64,000 nucleotides of DNA, taken from assembly GCF_003663845.1 (NCBI RefSeq), contig NZ_RCCA01000001.1:3782001-3846000 (forward strand), written 5' to 3'. The notes beneath the pieces were generated by a model that had not been told where the DNA came from, ran no database searches, and worked only from the letters and a program-made list of their open reading frames with translations. Below, piece by piece: positions 61,198-64,000 of this stretch; the stretch's first letter is position 1; each line of letters opens with the position of its first letter. This DNA is from Chryseobacterium sp. 7. Its GTDB lineage: Bacteria; Bacteroidota; Bacteroidia; Flavobacteriales; Weeksellaceae. Both the position numbers and the translations under genes were made by a program.

Positions 61198-62409
61198 ATG
61201 ATGAAACCTTCTAAGCAAAAAACGTTTACAGACTCCTATTTAAGAAACCTTACTCTGTATGTGTTCACAGCGATTATCTGTGGAGCATTAACCGGTTATT
61301 ATTTTCCGGAAGTCAGTAAACATCTGGAAACAGTAAGCAGTTACTTTTTCACACTTCTTGAAGTTTTGATTATTCCTGTTATTTTTATTGCAGTAACTTA
61401 TGGGGTAAGCTATATTTTCAGCACCAAAAATGCTTTTAAAATTGTAAGTCAGATGGTTCTCTATTTTTTAATCATCACTTCCATCAGTATTTTATTGGGC
61501 ATCGGATCCGGACTTCTTTTAAAGCCGGGAGCCAATACGGGGATTATGATTTCTTCCCACAAAGCGCTTCCGGAAAGATTTTTAACAAGAACAACAAATC
61601 CTTTACATATTAGCAACTATGTACTTTTTCTTTTAATATCAATAACTGCAGGTATCCTGATTGGTCTTTCAAAGAAAAAGAATAACATTCTTAAGGCTAT
61701 AGACCTGGGAAGAAATCTGTTTTTCAAACTCATCAAGTATGTTTACATCTTTCTTCCCATCGTCATTTTCTCTAATATCGCTTATGGAATTTCTGTTTAC
61801 GGAATTAATACTTTGCTGCCATTAAGTAAAATTGTAGCCACAGTATATCTTACCTGTGTATTTTTCATTTTCGGGATATTAGGTGTTATAACGGCTTACT
61901 TTAAAATTAACCTTTGGGATTTTTTGATCAGCATCAAAGAAGAAATCATTCTTGTGGTAGCAACTTCGTCGTCAAAGACCGCATTTCCAATGATCTTTGA
62001 TAAAATGGAATCTCAGGGATATGACAGGAAAATTCTTCGCCTTATTATTCCTCTAGGATACAATTTTAATTTGGCAGGAGCTTGTATTTACCTTTCCATT
62101 TCATGTATTTTCCTGATCCAGTTTTATAATATTCCACTTACCATAAAAGATTATTTCTGGCTTTTCATCACCATTTCAGTTGCTTCAAAAACGGCTTCTG
62201 GAGTTCCAGGATCAGGCTTCCTTGCCCTGATGTTTACATTAAGCCGGTTTGGCAAAATTCCTACTACCGATCTTGCACTGCTGTACAGTATAGACCGCTT
62301 TATGAATGAAGCCAGATCTGTCACCAATTTCATCGGCATTTCAGTTTCTGCTGCCATTATTTCAAAACTTAACCAAAAATCAACCCCTCTAAAAAATGAT
62401 ATTTCCTGA
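61198..62409 (+). CDS. Dicarboxylate/amino acid:cation symporter (DAACS family), divergent
   Basis: A 403-aa transporter of the GltP/DctA fold (eight helices, two hairpins). The hairpin-1 motif is SSSKTAFP and hairpin 2 includes GVPGSGFLALMF. In helix 8 the normally conserved D-x-x-x-D-M-x-R-T-x-x-N-x-x-G-D reads DRFMNEARSVTNFIGI: the arginine and asparagine remain, the second Asp is Asn and the terminal Asp is Ile. Those acids bind the substrate amino group and a sodium ion in GltPh, so an amine-free substrate and altered ion coupling are likely. It overlaps the terC-like gene by 14 bases. Confidence 0.85.
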   Translation: MMKPSKQKTFTDSYLRNLTLYVFTAIICGALTGYYFPEVSKHLETVSSYFFTLLEVLIIPVIFIAVTYGVSYIFSTKNAFKIVSQMVLYFLIITSISILLGIGSGLLLKPGANTGIMISSHKALPERFLTRTTNPLHISNYVLFLLISITAGILIGLSKKKNNILKAIDLGRNLFFKLIKYVYIFLPIVIFSNIAYGISVYGINTLLPLSKIVATVYLTCVFFIFGILGVITAYFKINLWDFLISIKEEIILVVATSSSKTAFPMIFDKMESQGYDRKILRLIIPLGYNFNLAGACIYLSISCIFLIQFYNIPLTIKDYFWLFITISVASKTASGVPGSGFLALMFTLSRFGKIPTTDLALLYSIDRFMNEARSVTNFIGISVSAAIISKLNQKSTPLKNDIS

Positions 62410-63187
62410 TTTCACACACCTCTTCAATGACATATTAGAAAACCCAGCAAAATCAATAGCCATTATTGGCAATCTTATCCTTATCGAAAGCCTCCTCTCT
62501 GTAGACAATGCAGCAGTACTGGCAACCATCGTCATGGATCTGCCCGAAAATCAAAGAAAAAAAGCTTTAAAATACGGAATTATTGGAGCTTATGTATTCC
62601 GTGGACTGGCTCTTATTTTTGCTTCTGTATTGATTTCCGTTTGGTGGCTAAAACCACTGGGAGGATTATACCTTCTCTATATTTCTTTTGATTGGTTTAT
62701 CAAAAAGATGAAAAACACAAATGATGAAGAAAATCCGGAGGAAAATCCTGACAAAGAATCCAGCTGGCTGTATAAAAATTCTATTGGATTGCTGGGGCAT
62801 TTCTGGGCTACGGTTGCTATTGTGGAAGTAATGGATCTTGCTTTTTCTATAGATAATGTTTTTGCTGTAGTGGCTTTTTCAAACAATTTGCTACTGATTA
62901 CGCTGGGTGTATTCATAGGAATTTTAGCCATGAGATTTATTGCACAGTGGTTTGTTCGTCTGATGCAAATTTTTCCTTTCCTGGAAACTGCCGCTTTTGC
63001 TGTGATTGCTATTTTAGGAATTAAACTAAGCTTGTCATTATATGAGCACTTCTACCCTGCTACGGCATTCGCTCAATTTTTAGGCAGTCATACCATGGAA
63101 ATTCTAGTTTCCGTCATTACCGTTCTTTTGTTTGTAGTACCTGTAGCTACCAGTTATCTTATTGGATTTCCCGCCCGCAAAAAATAA
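62396..63187 (+). CDS. TerC family integral membrane protein
   Basis: A 263-aa protein with about seven to eight helices. The paired TerC signatures LIESLLSVDNAAVLA (~22-36) and VMDLAFSIDNVFAVVAFS (~143-160) contain the Asp-Asn pairs thought to bind metal. TerC relatives act in manganese export during membrane-protein metalation, or in tellurite resistance. A cytoplasmic acidic stretch (NTNDEENPEENPDKESS) lies between helices 3 and 4. Overlaps the DAACS gene by 14 bases and is probably translated by coupling; last gene of the operon before groES. Confidence 0.88.
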   Translation: MIFPDFTHLFNDILENPAKSIAIIGNLILIESLLSVDNAAVLATIVMDLPENQRKKALKYGIIGAYVFRGLALIFASVLISVWWLKPLGGLYLLYISFDWFIKKMKNTNDEENPEENPDKESSWLYKNSIGLLGHFWATVAIVEVMDLAFSIDNVFAVVAFSNNLLLITLGVFIGILAMRFIAQWFVRLMQIFPFLETAAFAVIAILGIKLSLSLYEHFYPATAFAQFLGSHTMEILVSVITVLLFVVPVATSYLIGFPARKK

Positions 63188-63223
63188 TTTTTCTGCCAAA
63201 TTTTCACATTCGGAAATAAAAGT

Positions 63224-63266
63224 CTGCCATTTCATCCATCAGTGTCTCATGGCATACATTTAGAGA
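63224..63266 (+). promoter_or_regulatory. Putative groESL promoter, -24/-12-like
   Basis: CTGCCATT at 63224, TGGCATA at 63250 and G at 63263, ten bases after GG: the same spacing as at htpG (7282-7324). A second TGCCA lies at 63194. No CIRCE-type element (TTAGCACTC...GAGTGCTAA) was seen. Confidence 0.5.
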
Positions 63267-63302
63267 ATTACTATGCAGAAATAATTAATAAATAAACATA
63301 TT

Positions 63303-63581
63303 ATGTCAGTAAACTTTAAACCATTAGCAGACAGAGTTCTGGTAGAACCTATCGCTGCAGAAACTAAAACAGCTTCAGGTATTATTATCCCCGACACTGC
63401 AAAGGAAAAGCCGCAAGAAGGTACTGTAGTGGCAGTAGGTCCTGGTAAAAAAGATGAGCCTACAACTGTTCAGGTAGGTGACAAAGTTCTTTATGGAAAA
63501 TATTCAGGTGCTGAATTGAAGTTGGAAGGTAAAGATTACTTAATCGTAAGAGAAGCTGATTTATTAGGAATCATCGGTTAA
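63303..63581 (+). CDS. groES: Co-chaperonin GroES
   Basis: A 92-aa lid protein of the GroEL chaperonin. [42 protein letters not shown] is the diagnostic segment: the mobile loop ([10 protein letters not shown]) binds GroEL, and the end [34 protein letters not shown] is standard. Complete. Upstream of groEL with a 94-bp intergenic gap, the normal arrangement. Expression probably follows stress through the -24/-12-like promoter. Confidence 0.97.
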   Translation: MSVNFKPLADRVLVEPIAAETKTASGIIIPDTAKEKPQEGTVVAVGPGKKDEPTTVQVGDKVLYGKYSGAELKLEGKDYLIVREADLLGIIG

Positions 63582-63615
63582 TTTGTAAAAAGTAAAATGT
63601 ATTCATGTAAAATGA

Positions 63616-64000
<385 letters not shown>

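Noticed and set aside
63188..63302. CIRCE element for HrcA control of groESL
   Set aside because: No TTAGCACTC...GAGTGCTAA inverted repeat found by eye; a different promoter pattern is present.

Overview
The window is chromosomal DNA of a low-GC Bacteroidota, most likely a Chryseobacterium or close Weeksellaceae relative. The evidence is a SusC/SusD pair, two secreted proteins with type IX secretion (T9SS) C-terminal sorting domains, a fused CcoN-CcoO oxidase subunit, the TamB/TamL pair, a short MenE, AT-rich leaders without Shine-Dalgarno sequences, and many promoters of the Bacteroidota form TTG-N19-TAnnTTTG or at least TAnnTTTG. The genus is inferred from overall protein character; no marker was aligned.

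Layout. 1-10.8 kb: 3' part of an MpaB-type oxygenase, recA, an unknown 477-aa protein, an S9 peptidase, htpG, an XRE regulator, an alkyltransferase-like protein and a 48-aa protein. 11-14.8 kb: a minus-strand group with a deoxyhypusine synthase-like enzyme, a Gre/Rnk-type factor, arfB and menE. 14.8-20.6 kb: two tRNA-Gln genes, a T9SS delta-60 protein, an HdeD-like membrane protein, an exported agmatine deiminase-family enzyme and an amino-acid permease. 20.9-24.6 kb: an XRE regulator divergent from a compact cbb3 oxidase locus (ccoNO, ccoP). 24.9-33.2 kb: tamB-tamL-yihY, an envelope-biogenesis operon. 33.5-40.3 kb: argS, a small lipoprotein and susD/susC. 41.2-49.2 kb: rnhB, yidC, pyrG, a YceI protein, radA, an ACP phosphodiesterase-like gene and a DUF6702 gene. 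49.3-56.5 kb: a T9SS subtilase, a HupE/UreJ protein, an M1 metallopeptidase and an unknown exported protein. 56.5-59.0 kb: two tandem double-glycine-leader micro-peptide genes beside a LytTR response regulator and its LytS-type kinase. 59.1-63.2 kb: a membrane-transport operon (DUF2490, CitMHS, DAACS, TerC). 63.3 kb to the end: groES and the 5' part of groEL.

Most of the window is ordinary core genome. The most unusual part is 56.5-59.0 kb: a whole small transcription unit (leader, precursor peptide, terminator) occurs twice, and both copies encode a Cys-rich peptide ending in a conserved C-x-L-W-I-G-P-G-Q-x-C-P motif behind an INGG leader. They face a LytTR two-component system, which suggests a secreted-peptide, bacteriocin-like or signalling locus.

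Other signals worth attention are a -24/-12-like promoter shared with exact spacing by htpG and groES; a ~50-bp promoter block shared by the deoxyhypusine synthase-like gene and the Gre-family gene; two copies of a ~165-bp intergenic element with inverted ACGCAAAG-type ends; a possible homopolymer frameshift at the start of the DUF6702 gene; and an empty, palindrome-rich 0.9-kb region upstream of susC. No CRISPR array, insertion sequence, prophage, rRNA or recognised defence system is visible.
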